Below are positions 48,752 through 57,457 of a stretch of 58,500 bases of DNA, piece after piece. The DNA is taken from contig JAUCGB010000012.1 in NCBI GenBank assembly GCA_030377895.1, positions 1 through 58,500 of the forward strand, given 5' to 3'. Under the pieces are notes generated by a model. The model was not told where the DNA came from. It worked only from the letters and a program-made list of their open reading frames with translations, and ran no database searches. Each line of letters starts with the position of its first letter. Position 1 is the first letter of the stretch. Both the position numbers and the translations under genes were made by a program. This DNA is from Anaerolineales bacterium HSG24 (GTDB lineage Bacteria; Chloroflexota; Anaerolineae; 4572-78; J111).

Positions 48752-48940
48752 GGTAGTGGTGCAGATGTAGTGATCCGGAGTGCAAAGCTTGCTTTGCATG
48801 CAAGGGCTATCAACGTAAGCCGAGACATGTAGCACATGCTTCAGCCTGTGCCGCACACAGTCTAAAGACTGTGCTACGATATTATCTGTCTCACGTTAAG
48901 TTGATAGCCCATGCAAGGCAAGCCTTGCACTCCGGATTTC
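48752..48940. repeat. Family A element carrying a nested family B insertion
   Basis: The family A copy (GGTAGTGGTGCAGATGTAGT to CTCCGGATTTC) is split at its central CATGCAAG by a 105-bp family B element at 48805-48909. CATGCAAG is present once on each side (48797-48804 and 48910-48917). Removing the element and one copy restores the usual family A core exactly. Confidence 0.85.
48805..48909. mobile_element. Family B MITE-like element, copy 3
   Basis: GGCTATCAACGTAAGCC at the left and ACGTTAAGTTGATAGCC at the right; 105 bp. Perfect 8-bp target duplication CATGCAAG. No transposase is in the window; mobilisation in trans is inferred. Confidence 0.85.
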
Positions 48941-48975
48941 CTCTGTGAAACTCTGTGCTAATCAGGTTCGAGGAT

Positions 48976-50013
48976 ATGACTCCGCACGAAATAAAAACCT
49001 TCCAATTTTACCAACAATGGCTCTCTGAGCAAGATGAGTTTATCCTGCATACCTCCGGCTCGACTGGCAAGCCGAAACCGATTCGGCTACACCGTGCCCA
49101 AATGCAAGCCAGCGCACGAATGACAGGCCAAGCACTCGGCCTCCAAGCCGGAGATCGCGCCCTCGTCTGTCTCTCCACCGACTACATCGCTGGGTTGATG
49201 ATGCTAGTGCGAGCCTTTGAACTCAGCCTCGACCTATTGGTACTGCCCCCCTCCAGTACTCCTTTGGCTAACCTGCCAGACGGAGTAACGCTTGAGTTTA
49301 CCGCCCTAGTACCTATGCAACTGCAAAAAACCCTGACTAACACACCCGACAAACTCCCGATTCTGAATCGCATGAAAGCCATCCTCATCGGTGGTGCGCC
49401 GGTCAGCCTGATGTTGGCTCAACAGTTGCAGGCGATTCAATCACCCATTTACCACACCTACGGCATGACCGAAACCGTCAGCCATATCGCCCTGCGACGC
49501 TTAAACGGCCCGCAGGCCAGCGACCTGTTTATCCCCCTTCCCGGCGTAACCACCAGCCTCGATGCGCGGGGTTGTCTGACCATCACCTCTGTCCTGACCA
49601 ACCATCAGCCTCTCGTGACCAACGATCTAGTCGAGCTACATGCTGATGGGGCATTTCGTTGGTTAGGTCGGAGCGACTATGTCATCAACAGCGGCGGGGT
49701 CAAGGTGCAGGCCGAAACCGTCGAGCGAGCCATTGCCACCCTCCTGCTGACCTATCGGCATGGTCAACTCGCCCATCGCCGATTCTTTGTTGCCCCCTTA
49801 CCCCATGCCGAATTGGGCCAGATGGTGGTCGTCATCATGGAGGGCGCGCCCCTCAGCGAGACGGTTGAGGCTGATTTGCGGTATGCTCTGCTTGAGCAAA
49901 ATATGCTCCCTAAGTATGAACTACCGCGCCGATTTGTTTATCTGCCTCAGTTTGAGGAGACCAGTACTGGCAAGATTGATCGGCGGTGGCATAGAGCCGT
50001 TAGGGAGTGGTAG
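48976..50013 (+). CDS. Short MenE-like AMP-binding ligase
   Basis: An adenylate-forming enzyme of 345 residues. The ATP loop is HTSGSTGKPKPIRL near 26-39. GIGGAP-like ILIGGAPVSL, YHTYGMTETVSHIALR, and the C-terminal hinge with WLGRSDYVINSGGVKVQAETVE and the catalytic lysine in TSTGKIDRRW are all there. The N-terminal third of normal acyl-CoA synthetases is absent, as in the short o-succinylbenzoate-CoA ligases of Bacteroidota, so this is not a truncation. ATG 48976 has GAGG 3 bases upstream (tight spacing); GTG 48955 lies in a family D fragment. No other men gene is near. Confidence 0.75.
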   Translation: MTPHEIKTFQFYQQWLSEQDEFILHTSGSTGKPKPIRLHRAQMQASARMTGQALGLQAGDRALVCLSTDYIAGLMMLVRAFELSLDLLVLPPSSTPLANLPDGVTLEFTALVPMQLQKTLTNTPDKLPILNRMKAILIGGAPVSLMLAQQLQAIQSPIYHTYGMTETVSHIALRRLNGPQASDLFIPLPGVTTSLDARGCLTITSVLTNHQPLVTNDLVELHADGAFRWLGRSDYVINSGGVKVQAETVERAIATLLLTYRHGQLAHRRFFVAPLPHAELGQMVVVIMEGAPLSETVEADLRYALLEQNMLPKYELPRRFVYLPQFEETSTGKIDRRWHRAVREW

Positions 50014-50037
50014 TCATGTCACTAAAAACCCGTCACT

Positions 50038-50070
50038 AAAAACCCGATTTCTCAAAGAAATCGGGTTTTT
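50038..50070. terminator. Bidirectional terminator
   Basis: AAAAACCCGATTTC and GAAATCGGGTTTTT form a perfect 14-bp stem with loop TCAAA and T runs on both strands, between the convergent menE-like and DUF4350 genes. Confidence 0.9.
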
Positions 50071-50114
50071 GACGCTCTTTCTGGCGAGTTTACTGAATAT
50101 TTACACCCATGTAG

Positions 50115-52652
50115 CTACTCCCCTAACAACCAGCTAACCGAGTTGAGGCCAAAGCTGGTGCGGGTCTCGTCGGGTAAACGGTAGAAGGCGAAGGTGGCTA
50201 GGATGATGCGGGTTTCGGTGCTACTGTCGTTGGCGGCAACGACGACGGGCGTTCCAGCTTCGGGGCTGTTGGGGCCGCGAGTTAGCAGAAGCGAAGCATC
50301 CTCATATAGGTCATCGGGGTTGGGGATAACCACAGGCAGTACCCCACTTTCCGATGTCTCTAGCTGGATGATGTCGCCCTCGCTCAAGCCGTCCATGACC
50401 GGATGGCTACCGTCGTTGACCTCCAGATCGTTTAACTCCTCGAACTGGGTATCGTCGGGCAGGATGAGCGGTTGCGCGCCGATAAACATGACCCCAATGC
50501 CATCCTCCACTCCGGCGAAGGCAAAGAAAGTATCAAAATCGTCGGAATCTACCGCGTAATCGCCCGAATCGATGATGTATAGGTCATGGTCGGTCACATC
50601 GTCGCTGGTCGGGATGCCGTCATCGGTGGTAGACCAGACCGTCACCTCGTAATTGGTCAGGATCGACAACCAATCATCCGCGCCAGTGCGACTGCCTTCT
50701 GGCCCATCGTCGTCAGCCAGAATAAAGATTTTGTGGTCGGAGGTGGCTAATGAGTCGTCGGTTGTCTCCTCATCGCTTGTTTCCGACACGTCCTCTTCCA
50801 TCGCATCCAAGCCCGCGCCGTCCTGTACTTGCCCAGTCGAGCAGAGCAGAACCGTGCCATTTTCGGCACAACCGGAAAAATCACGGCTGATCAACTTGTC
50901 CAAGGCGGTGATCGCGCTTTCACCGTCGGCGGTGAGGACGATTAAGACCAGATTCTCGTCTGTCCGGTCAACCAAATAGATGGTTGTCCCCAGCGAGTCC
51001 ACCGTGCCAATCGACTCCATTTCAATGGTGATGGTTGGCTCTGGCTCTTCCTCAACTTCCTCAACTTCATCAACTTCATCAAACTCACTATCGGTCTCCT
51101 CATCGTCGGTTGCTTCTTTTTCGTCAGATTCGTCAGATTCGTCAGATGGGAAGTCCTCGTCTTCGGCTGATTCCTCATCTGATTCAGTTGATTCAGTTGA
51201 TTCATCAGCCTCGTCACCCGTTTCGTCATCCTTGGTTGATTGGGTCTCATCCACTTCATCATCAGCTACTTCATCATCAGTCACTTCATCATCAGCTACT
51301 TCATCGTCAGCTACTTCATCATCAGCGGTTTCGTTCGTTGCATCTGCCTCAGATTCTGCATCGCCGTCCGAGTCCTCATCAAGTTTGCTGGTGTCGGAAA
51401 GTGTGTCCGTGCCTGTAAGCGTGTCCGTGCCAGTCAAGGTGTCCGTATCGGTCAGACTGTCAGTGTCGGTTAGCTCAATGGTGATGGTGATGCCGACGGT
51501 GGTCAGATAGTCGGAGATGATGTCGGTATCGTCAAAAGTGCCGACGTACAGGATGTCATGCTCATGATTTGGGGTCGCGCTCAAGGTCAAGGTCAAGTCA
51601 AGCTCGTCAAACGATTCTTGAAGCACGCTACTATGGGCAATCAGACGCGGGTCAAGCTGGTCTTGATTGGTCTGAACCAGCTCGACAATCTCGGTACTGA
51701 ACAGGTAGGGAAAATCTTCCAACTCCCGCTCCCGCTCATCGACGGCCAGCCAATCGGCAATGTTGCTGATAAACTGATTGTTGTCAGACACGGCGTTGTA
51801 GGGCGGCGTGAGCAGGGTCACATCACCCAAGGCCAACACCTGCCCATCGGTACTTAAAATCGCACTCGACAAGCCCGCCTCGCCAGTCCGAATTGGGGAG
51901 GCCATGCTCGCATCACCCACAGCCAACTCAACCCCGTCTCCGTATAGCGAATGAGCCGCGAAAAAGACCAACTCATCAACGTCACTGGTCAATCCATGCG
52001 AATTATCAAACTCGTTGAATATTATATTTCGATAGTTGCCCATGTTGTTATCTAGGCTATACAGATAATCGTCAACGTAAGTAATATCAAAAGCATTGGC
52101 TAAACTGTTAATCGAGGGGAGCGCGCTTTGCGGGAAAAAGATGTCAGATAGGCTCAGAAACTCCTCCTCATCCGGCGGGACGGGTCGAGTCGGGTCGGCG
52201 ATAAGCATGATCCGTCCGCCATCTTCGACAAATTTTAGGAGCGTTTCCTTTTCGGCGGCGCTGTAGGGCGTGGTCGGCAGAGGTACAATAAATCCGGTTG
52301 CACCATGCAACTCATTGCTAAGGTTAAGCTCCTCATCACTACTTTCAAAAATCTTGACAGTTACATTTCGGGCTTCGATGCGAGTTTGCAACAGCCCCAA
52401 ATCATTAAGCTGAATGTTGTTGTTGTGAGTCAGGTCAAAAATAACCAGCCCTTCGCCGTCGATAGGATCATCAACAAACTTAGCCTGATACTCTAGCCCG
52501 CGCGGATTATAGTTATCTTGGTCAAATTCGGCGATTTCGGGGGTGTATCCAGCGCTGGGCAAAGAGTAATAATAGAACCATTGTCCAGTCGCAGGAACGG
52601 TTAAAAGCAGTAGCGCGATGAAGGATAAAAGAAGGGTTTTTTGACTATTCAT
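50115..52652 (-). CDS. Secreted DUF4350-like protein with a long acidic linker
   Basis: An 845-residue exported protein. The signal peptide is LLLSFIALLLLTVPATG. Residues about 40-330 form a DUF4350/GldG-like domain (VIFDLTHNNN, FIVPLPTTPYSAAEKETLLKFVEDGGRIMLIADP). A threonine/aspartate repeat (TDTLTGTDTLTG) and then a very acidic linker of about 125 residues (about 415-540, repeats of DDEVADDEV) follow. The C-terminal region (about 545-845) is a second soluble domain with IFILADDDG and MFIGAQPLILP motifs, again Rossmann-like. No C-terminal anchor is visible. It overlaps the end of sppA by 8 bases. Acidic repeats may bind calcium; that is inference. Confidence 0.6.
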   Translation of the reverse strand: MNSQKTLLLSFIALLLLTVPATGQWFYYYSLPSAGYTPEIAEFDQDNYNPRGLEYQAKFVDDPIDGEGLVIFDLTHNNNIQLNDLGLLQTRIEARNVTVKIFESSDEELNLSNELHGATGFIVPLPTTPYSAAEKETLLKFVEDGGRIMLIADPTRPVPPDEEEFLSLSDIFFPQSALPSINSLANAFDITYVDDYLYSLDNNMGNYRNIIFNEFDNSHGLTSDVDELVFFAAHSLYGDGVELAVGDASMASPIRTGEAGLSSAILSTDGQVLALGDVTLLTPPYNAVSDNNQFISNIADWLAVDERERELEDFPYLFSTEIVELVQTNQDQLDPRLIAHSSVLQESFDELDLTLTLSATPNHEHDILYVGTFDDTDIISDYLTTVGITITIELTDTDSLTDTDTLTGTDTLTGTDTLSDTSKLDEDSDGDAESEADATNETADDEVADDEVADDEVTDDEVADDEVDETQSTKDDETGDEADESTESTESDEESAEDEDFPSDESDESDEKEATDDEETDSEFDEVDEVEEVEEEPEPTITIEMESIGTVDSLGTTIYLVDRTDENLVLIVLTADGESAITALDKLISRDFSGCAENGTVLLCSTGQVQDGAGLDAMEEDVSETSDEETTDDSLATSDHKIFILADDDGPEGSRTGADDWLSILTNYEVTVWSTTDDGIPTSDDVTDHDLYIIDSGDYAVDSDDFDTFFAFAGVEDGIGVMFIGAQPLILPDDTQFEELNDLEVNDGSHPVMDGLSEGDIIQLETSESGVLPVVIPNPDDLYEDASLLLTRGPNSPEAGTPVVVAANDSSTETRIILATFAFYRLPDETRTSFGLNSVSWLLGE

Positions 52653-53574
52653 AAGGTTCTCCTATACGTTCCCAAGTCAAAGGGTCGTATAACATGTAAA
52701 TTCCCAGCGGTAAGTTTCGCGAGCCAGTTTGCGGGTTTACTGTGCCATACCAAGGCTCAATGTAGGGTTGCTCGGTATCTGGGTTAATCAGTTGTGTGAC
52801 AGGTTTGAGCATGGGCGCGGGTTGGCCGAACATGTCCATGAAGACCACATCCAACATGTCGATGGTCTCGTACTCGCTGATACCGACCTGCTCTGCGGCG
52901 AACTCAATCGCCTCAGTTTGGGTGCCGATTTGGTCGATCAAGCCTAACTCGATGGCTTCGCGGCCTTTGTATAACAGACCTTGCGATAGTTCAGACTTGG
53001 AGATTTTCATGCGTTCTCCTCGCTGACTGTAAACGATCTCCATGAACTCCTCTTTAATGCCGTCGATGTCGCGTAAAAACTCATCTCGACTACTGGCCGT
53101 CATCTTAAATGGGCCGCTGGCTAACACCACATCGTTCACTCCCAAATCGGGTGGGGCAAACGACCAGACTCCCACGTTGCCTACGTTTGATGATGGTTTG
53201 GCGAAAATTGGGTCAACGGCCATAGCGATGTAGTATCCGCCACTAGCGGCCATGTTATCAATCGAGCCAACCACGGGCATCTCTCGACGTAGGTTTTGTA
53301 GCTCCATGTACATATTTTGCCCTGACACCACCTCACCACCGGGCGAATCGATTTGCACGACCACCGCCCGAATACTGGTGTTGTCACGAACTGCTTCAAT
53401 CTGCTTGGTCAACAAAAGGTTACTCCCGGCCCACACATCCATATTCATGCGAATGATACCCACAGCCGGTTTGGGGGCGACGTAGTCCCGCATCCAAAAC
53501 CATCCGAGTAATAACGGAGCTACAATAAAAACCAGTAACATACCAACTACTTTCAAAAACGAAGAAAAACTCAT
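52645..53574 (-). CDS. sppA: SppA-like membrane serine protease (S49)
   Basis: A signal peptide peptidase of the short SppA type (309 residues). One N-terminal membrane helix (8-27). The S49 core has VVVQIDSPGGEVVSGQNMY near 71-89, the nucleophile S111 in NMAASGGYYIAMA and a candidate general-base lysine K157 in GPFKMTASS. These proteases degrade cleaved signal peptides or misfolded membrane proteins. AGGAGG stands before the ATG. The DUF4350-like gene overlaps the 3' end, so both are in one operon; the protein pair may act together at the membrane. Confidence 0.85.
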   Translation of the reverse strand: MSFSSFLKVVGMLLVFIVAPLLLGWFWMRDYVAPKPAVGIIRMNMDVWAGSNLLLTKQIEAVRDNTSIRAVVVQIDSPGGEVVSGQNMYMELQNLRREMPVVGSIDNMAASGGYYIAMAVDPIFAKPSSNVGNVGVWSFAPPDLGVNDVVLASGPFKMTASSRDEFLRDIDGIKEEFMEIVYSQRGERMKISKSELSQGLLYKGREAIELGLIDQIGTQTEAIEFAAEQVGISEYETIDMLDVVFMDMFGQPAPMLKPVTQLINPDTEQPYIEPWYGTVNPQTGSRNLPLGIYMLYDPLTWERIGEPYE

Positions 53575-53663
53575 CTAAACCTCCTACAGTACGGGGAGCA
53601 TAGACATCTTGTCTACGGTAGACTAGATGTTTACGCTCTCAGTGTTAAAATTATAACCGTTCA

Positions 53664-53793
53664 CCCTCGTTCCAAGCTGGAGATTGGGAACGTATATGCC
53701 TGATAAACTCCGTTTCTAGTATATTACGGGTCACAAGCGGAGTTGTTGAGTAATTGTGCTTCCAAACTCGGTTTGGGAACAAGGGGGTTGAAT
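53664..53793. repeat. Family C repeat, copy 3
   Basis: Starts CCCTCGTTCCAAGCTGG, ends CGGTTTGGGAACAAGGGGG. Diverged from the other two copies but with the same hairpin ends. Confidence 0.65.
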
Positions 53794-54001
53794 GATTACA
53801 AGAAACAGCTGTCAAGTCATTAATGTATACAGAAAATTAAGAAAAACAAATAGAAATCACTCTATTGATGCAACTATTTTGCCTACATCAACGTTGTTAA
53901 TGTATCATATTAAGCAGTTTATTCATATTAGCCTGATTTGTCAACTCTGATTACTCCGTAGCGCATCTCATTTTGGCTCAAGATCATTGCTTCACAACTG
54001 T

Positions 54002-54031
54002 TTGGCTCAAGTCCACTGTCTTATGTATAAT
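54002..54031 (+). promoter_or_regulatory. Promoter of the fabL-like gene
   Basis: TATAAT at 54026-54031 with TTGGCT 18 bases upstream at 54002-54007. It would give a leader of about 60 bases before ATG 54099. Confidence 0.5.
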
Positions 54032-54098
54032 GGTTTAGCCTGATGTGAATTGGCATCCTGCCTGCGTTCCCTATAACTGTGCAAGGAAAACTCACTCT

Positions 54099-54875
54099 AT
54101 GTCCAATTTGTTTTTAGCCCATAAAACCGCCTTAGTCACCGGCTCGTCGCGAGGAATTGGTCGCGCCATCGCCCTCCGTTTGGCCGAGGCTGGGGCCGAT
54201 GTAATCGTCCATTATTTGCGAAAAAAACGATCTGCCCAAGAGGTGGTCAGTATAATCGAAGCGATAGGCCGACGGGCCATCGCGGTCAAGGCTAATTTGG
54301 CCGATACCAAACAGATTGAAGCCATGTTCGACCAGTTAGAATCAACCTTTACTCCATGCGATATTTTTATCGGCAACGCGGCCAGTGGTATCCCCAAAGA
54401 TATTTTGGCCGTGCAAGATAAACATTGGGACTGGACGATGGACACTAACGCCCGCTCGATTCTGCGGTGTGTGAAGTGGGTCACGCCCTATATGGAACAA
54501 CAAGGCTGGGGGCGGATTGTCAACCTGACTAGCCCCGGCAGTCGGCAAACATTGCCTCATTACGGGCCGATTGGTCTCTCGAAAGCGGTGGTTGAAGCCC
54601 TAACCCGTTACCTAGCGGCAGAGTTAGCCCCGCACGGAATCATCGCCAACGCTGTCTCTCCGGGCGTGGTTGAGACGGACGCGCTCTCGGCCTTTCCAAT
54701 AGATCAACAGAAATATCTTGAGTTTGCCAAAAAAATGACCCCCGCCAACCGCCTGACCATGCCTCGAGATGTGGCGAATCTGGTCGCCTTTCTCTGTTCT
54801 GACGACGCGGCCATGATCGTCGGGCAAACCATCACGGTTGATGGGGGATTTGGCATGACCATGTATCGGGAGTGA
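54099..54875 (+). CDS. FabL-type enoyl-ACP reductase / SDR
   Basis: A 258-residue short-chain dehydrogenase. The NADPH loop is TGSSRGIG at 14-21, then NAASG at 93-97. The active site has Y155 and K162 spaced by seven (YGPIGLSK), the YxxxxxxK pattern of enoyl-ACP reductases, not the YxxxK of ordinary SDRs. The following SKAVVEALTRYLAAELAPHGI and the end DAAMIVGQTITVDGG match Bacillus FabL (enoyl-ACP reductase III). It would reduce enoyl-ACP in fatty acid elongation. ATG 54099 has AAGGAAA upstream; an earlier in-frame ATG at 54045 only adds unlike sequence. Confidence 0.75.
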   Translation: MSNLFLAHKTALVTGSSRGIGRAIALRLAEAGADVIVHYLRKKRSAQEVVSIIEAIGRRAIAVKANLADTKQIEAMFDQLESTFTPCDIFIGNAASGIPKDILAVQDKHWDWTMDTNARSILRCVKWVTPYMEQQGWGRIVNLTSPGSRQTLPHYGPIGLSKAVVEALTRYLAAELAPHGIIANAVSPGVVETDALSAFPIDQQKYLEFAKKMTPANRLTMPRDVANLVAFLCSDDAAMIVGQTITVDGGFGMTMYRE

Positions 54876-54942
54876 GACGTGTATACAGCTTTTAGATGAT
54901 GGCCCTACAGTCTTTCAGATAATGGTTTTCAATTCAAGACCA

Positions 54943-54975
54943 ACCTTCCCGCAAGTTCTAAACTTGCGGGAAGGT
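54943..54975. repeat. Family F hairpin
   Basis: ACCTTCCCGCAAGTT and AACTTGCGGGAAGGT, a perfect 15-bp stem with loop CTA. The same CCCGCAAGTT hairpin is the core of the element at 20663-20757. Confidence 0.8.
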
Positions 54976-55006
54976 AACGGCTGAAAATGTTATCTGAACA
55001 TCTATA

Positions 55007-55141
55007 AGTACCGGACAAAACAGTTAGGACACGGATAAACGCTGATAAACACGGATTTTTTAGGCTTATCTGTGTGTATCCGTGTTAATCCGTGTCCCTT
55101 TTTTCTTCTGTAACAAGTTCAATCTTTTTTTGTCCTGTACT
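55007..55141. repeat. Family G element
   Basis: About 135 bp with inverse ends AGTACCGGACAAAACAG and TTTTTTTGTCCTGTACT and an inner palindrome of GGACACGGATAAACG and CCGTGTTAATCCGTGTCC. One copy in this window. It resembles family D in plan but not in sequence. Confidence 0.6.
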
Positions 55142-55260
55142 CAGATGATGGCCAATTCATGCGATTACACTATACTTCACAAATTTGCTGTTTGGGTGTA
55201 ACATACAGTTTGGCCTTTGTGCCTGATGGCGAGATTTGCTGTCAATCAAATTACTTTAAT

Positions 55261-55386
55261 AAGGCAGTTCCAGAAAAATAAATCTCCCAACGCTCCCTGA
55301 GCCTGCCGAAGGGAAACTGGCTTCGACACTAGCTACCGTCGTCAGCCAACGGTTTTTGGGAGGTTTTAAAACTTGGCACTGCCTAA
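55261..55386. repeat. Family E repeat, copy 2
   Basis: AAGGCAGTTCCAGAAAAATA at the left and TTGGCACTGCCT at the right give an inverted end of about 12 bp; the interior is closely similar to 7198-7331. Confidence 0.7.
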
Positions 55387-55449
55387 TTAGCCATGTGATT
55401 TGTAGGATTAATATGGCTAATACTTTTATTTTTTCAAGGGAGAAATATC

Positions 55450-56427
55450 ATGAGTAACGTTGTAAAAGTCGCTGTAACCGGCGCTGCCGGTAATATTGGA
55501 TATGCACTGCTGTTCCGTTTAGCTTCGGGAGAGGTTTTTGGGCAAGATACACGAGTGGCCCTGCATCTGCTAGAGATTACTCCGGCCTTAAAAGCCTTAG
55601 AAGGGGTGGTCATGGAGCTTAACGACTGCGCCTTCCCCTTGTTGGATAACGTGGTCGCCACAGACGATGCCGAAGTTGCATTTGATGGGATTAACTGGGG
55701 TTTATTAGTTGGAGCTAAACCTCGGGGTAAAGGCATGGAACGGGGCGATTTGATTCGCGAAAATGGCCCAATCTTTACCGGACAAGGTAAAGCACTCAAC
55801 AAAGCGGCCGATGATGTGCGGGTGTTAGTGGTTGGGAATCCAGCCAATACCAACGCCTTGATTGCGGCCAACAATAGCGATGTCTCCGCAGACCGATTCG
55901 CGGCCATGACTCAGCTTGATGAAAATCGGGCCTATAGCCAACTCGCTACTAAAGCGGGTGTTAAAGTGACCGACATCAGCAATGTAACAATTTGGGGCAA
56001 TCACAGCGCAACCCAGTATCCTGATGTGGAAAACGCCAAAATTAACGGCAAACCCGTATCAGAAGTTATCACCGACCAAGCATGGCTACAGGGTGAGTTT
56101 ATCACTACCGTGCAAAAACGAGGCGCGGCCATCATTCAAGCTCGGGGCGCATCCTCCGCTGCCTCTGCCGCTTCTGCTGCTTTAGACCATATCATGAACA
56201 TGCGTAAGAAAACCGCCGATGGTGAATGGTTCTCATGCGCCGTACCATCTGATGGAAGCTATGGCGTTGATGAAGGGTTGGTCTTCTCCTTCCCCACCAC
56301 CGCCGATGGTGAAGGTGGATTCAGCATTGTGCAAGGCTTGTCGATGAGTGATTTCGCTAAAGAGAAGTTTACTCTTACCTTAAAAGAACTGCGTGGCGAA
56401 AAAGAGGTTGTCAGCGATCTCCTGTAA
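55450..56427 (+). CDS. mdh: Malate dehydrogenase
   Basis: NAD-dependent malate dehydrogenase of the citric acid cycle, interconverting malate and oxaloacetate. The dinucleotide-binding start is [22 protein letters not shown] (6-27). The long insert [25 protein letters not shown] is typical of the cytosolic-like (type 2, 325-residue) MDH. The catalytic pair is D (in [14 protein letters not shown] region) and H in [12 protein letters not shown] near 187. Substrate arginines lie in the [14 protein letters not shown] loop. AGGGAG precedes the ATG and a strong terminator follows the stop. Monocistronic. Confidence 0.95.
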   Translation: MSNVVKVAVTGAAGNIGYALLFRLASGEVFGQDTRVALHLLEITPALKALEGVVMELNDCAFPLLDNVVATDDAEVAFDGINWGLLVGAKPRGKGMERGDLIRENGPIFTGQGKALNKAADDVRVLVVGNPANTNALIAANNSDVSADRFAAMTQLDENRAYSQLATKAGVKVTDISNVTIWGNHSATQYPDVENAKINGKPVSEVITDQAWLQGEFITTVQKRGAAIIQARGASSAASAASAALDHIMNMRKKTADGEWFSCAVPSDGSYGVDEGLVFSFPTTADGEGGFSIVQGLSMSDFAKEKFTLTLKELRGEKEVVSDLL

Positions 56428-56491
56428 GGAAAGAAATGTGAGGTATAGGCACAATCGAGCCTATTTGCTCAATTGAATAGAGGCGGAATAT

Positions 56492-56528
56492 AAAAAAGAA
56501 GCGAGAAATTTTTTTCTCGCTTCTTTTT
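56492..56528 (+). terminator. mdh terminator
   Basis: AAAAAAGAAGCGAGAAA pairs with TTTCTCGCTTCTTTTT, 65 bases after the mdh stop. Confidence 0.9.
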
Positions 56529-56538
56529 GTAATCTTGT

Positions 56539-56704
56539 TACCCGACAAACTGGTTTAGGAAAAGCTAAAACAGGAACACAGAGTTTCACAGAGACGCACA
56601 GAGGAACACAGAGGAAAGAATAATTCGCTTTTTCTCTGTGTTCCTCTGTGTTCCTCTGTGTTCCTCTGTGAAACTCTGTGCTAATTAGTTTTGGCTGTCG
56701 GGTA
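56539..56704. repeat. Family D element, copy 2
   Basis: Ends TACCCGACA and TGTCGGGTA; interior AGGAACACAGAGTTTCACAG against inverse CTGTGAAACTCTGTGC, with tandem TTCCTCTGTG units. 166 bp against 165 bp in copy 1. A fragment (CTCTGTGAAACTCTGTGCTAA) also lies at 48941-48961. Confidence 0.75.
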
Positions 56705-56711
56705 CCTATGC

Positions 56712-56807
56712 AGGACTACCAAACATTCGGTAGTCCTGCACAAGTAGTGATGGGGAAATCCGGAGTGCAAGGCTTGCCTTGCATGCAAAGCAAGCTTTGC
56801 ACTCCTT
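56712..56807. repeat. Family A element at the 3' end of recX
   Basis: TGCAGGACTACC and GGTAGTCCTGCA are placed head to head, followed by CAAGTAGTGATGGGGAAAT and the GCAAGGC/GCAAAGC core ending GCACTCCTTA. The minus-strand TAA of that final TTA is the recX stop codon. Confidence 0.7.
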
Positions 56808-57435
56808 ATCTATCCTGCTCAATCTCAGTCCATCCTCGCTCGCAAATCGTGCGACAAACATCATAGCCAAACCCCCGCCGATTGAGAAACCCCATGCTCT
56901 TTTTCTGAAAAGTGGGCCAATCGAGCGACCGCCATTGGCGTAGTTTTGGTTGTATGGCCGCCCATGCCGAATGTTCCTCGTCAAGGTCGGCTAACACATG
57001 CTCAATCACCGTGTCATTCACCCCTTTTTGACGAAGCTCGTATCGTAAGGCCCGCGCTCCCCGTGGCCGGAGTTGTTCACGGTTAGCCAGCCACAGTCGG
57101 GCAAACGCCTCATCATCCAGATAACCCTCTTCCCGCAGACGGTCTATCGTCTCCTCAATCAGAGCCTCGGCATGCCCTTTGCCCAACAGATGTTGACGCA
57201 TTTCCCCCTCGCTTCTAGCCCGATAGCCGAGATAACGCAACGCCTGCTCATACAGTTTGTGTTGCTCGCCCTCAGCAGTTAACTCGGCAATTTCAGCCTC
57301 CGTTAGCTCTTGCCCTTTTTTAAGGGTGGCCGCGGCATTAAAACTGAGGGCGAATCGATATTCGCCATCCAGAAAGACATTGACTCGGTTTTTGTTCTTT
57401 TTTTGTAGACGTAAGGCGGTGATGGTGTTGGACAT
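56806..57435 (-). CDS. recX: Regulatory protein RecX
   Basis: RecX modulates RecA filament length during homologous recombination. The 209 residues form three-helix repeats: ALRYLGYRARSEGEMRQHLLGKGH (near 69-92), LREEGYLDDEAFARLWLANR near 105-124 and RALRYELRQKGVNDTVIEHVL near 130-150, then a more divergent C-terminal repeat with FLNRRGFGYDVCRTICE. The N-terminus adds a strand-rich cap (RVNVFLDGEYRFALSF), seen in the longer RecX forms. ATG 57435 is preferred; a TTG at 57465 overlaps the upstream gene. The stop codon lies in a dispersed element. recA is not in the window. Confidence 0.88.
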   Translation of the reverse strand: MSNTITALRLQKKNKNRVNVFLDGEYRFALSFNAAATLKKGQELTEAEIAELTAEGEQHKLYEQALRYLGYRARSEGEMRQHLLGKGHAEALIEETIDRLREEGYLDDEAFARLWLANREQLRPRGARALRYELRQKGVNDTVIEHVLADLDEEHSAWAAIQPKLRQWRSLDWPTFQKKSMGFLNRRGFGYDVCRTICERGWTEIEQDR

Positions 57436-57457
57436 AATGAGGGAGAAACCGATAATT

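Larger units (their letters stand above)
53575..54098. other. Intergenic region with a family C repeat and a promoter
   Basis: A family C copy is at 53664-53793; the fabL-like promoter is at 54002-54031. The stretch 53800-54000 shows nothing but AT-rich sequence. Confidence 0.55.
54876..55449. other. Intergenic region with families F, G and E repeats
   Basis: Contains family F hairpin (54943-54975), family G element (55007-55141) and family E copy 2 (55261-55386), listed separately; GATGATGGCC occurs twice (54893 and 55144). No gene or clear mdh promoter was recognised. Confidence 0.6.
56428..56805. other. Intergenic region with terminator, family D and family A elements
   Basis: Holds the mdh terminator (56492-56528), a family D element (56539-56704) and a family A element (56712-56807), which together leave almost no unique sequence. 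Confidence 0.7.

Noticed and set aside
50980..51510. Ser-rich 176-codon plus-strand frame
   Set aside because: It is the antisense image of the acidic linker of the DUF4350-like protein.
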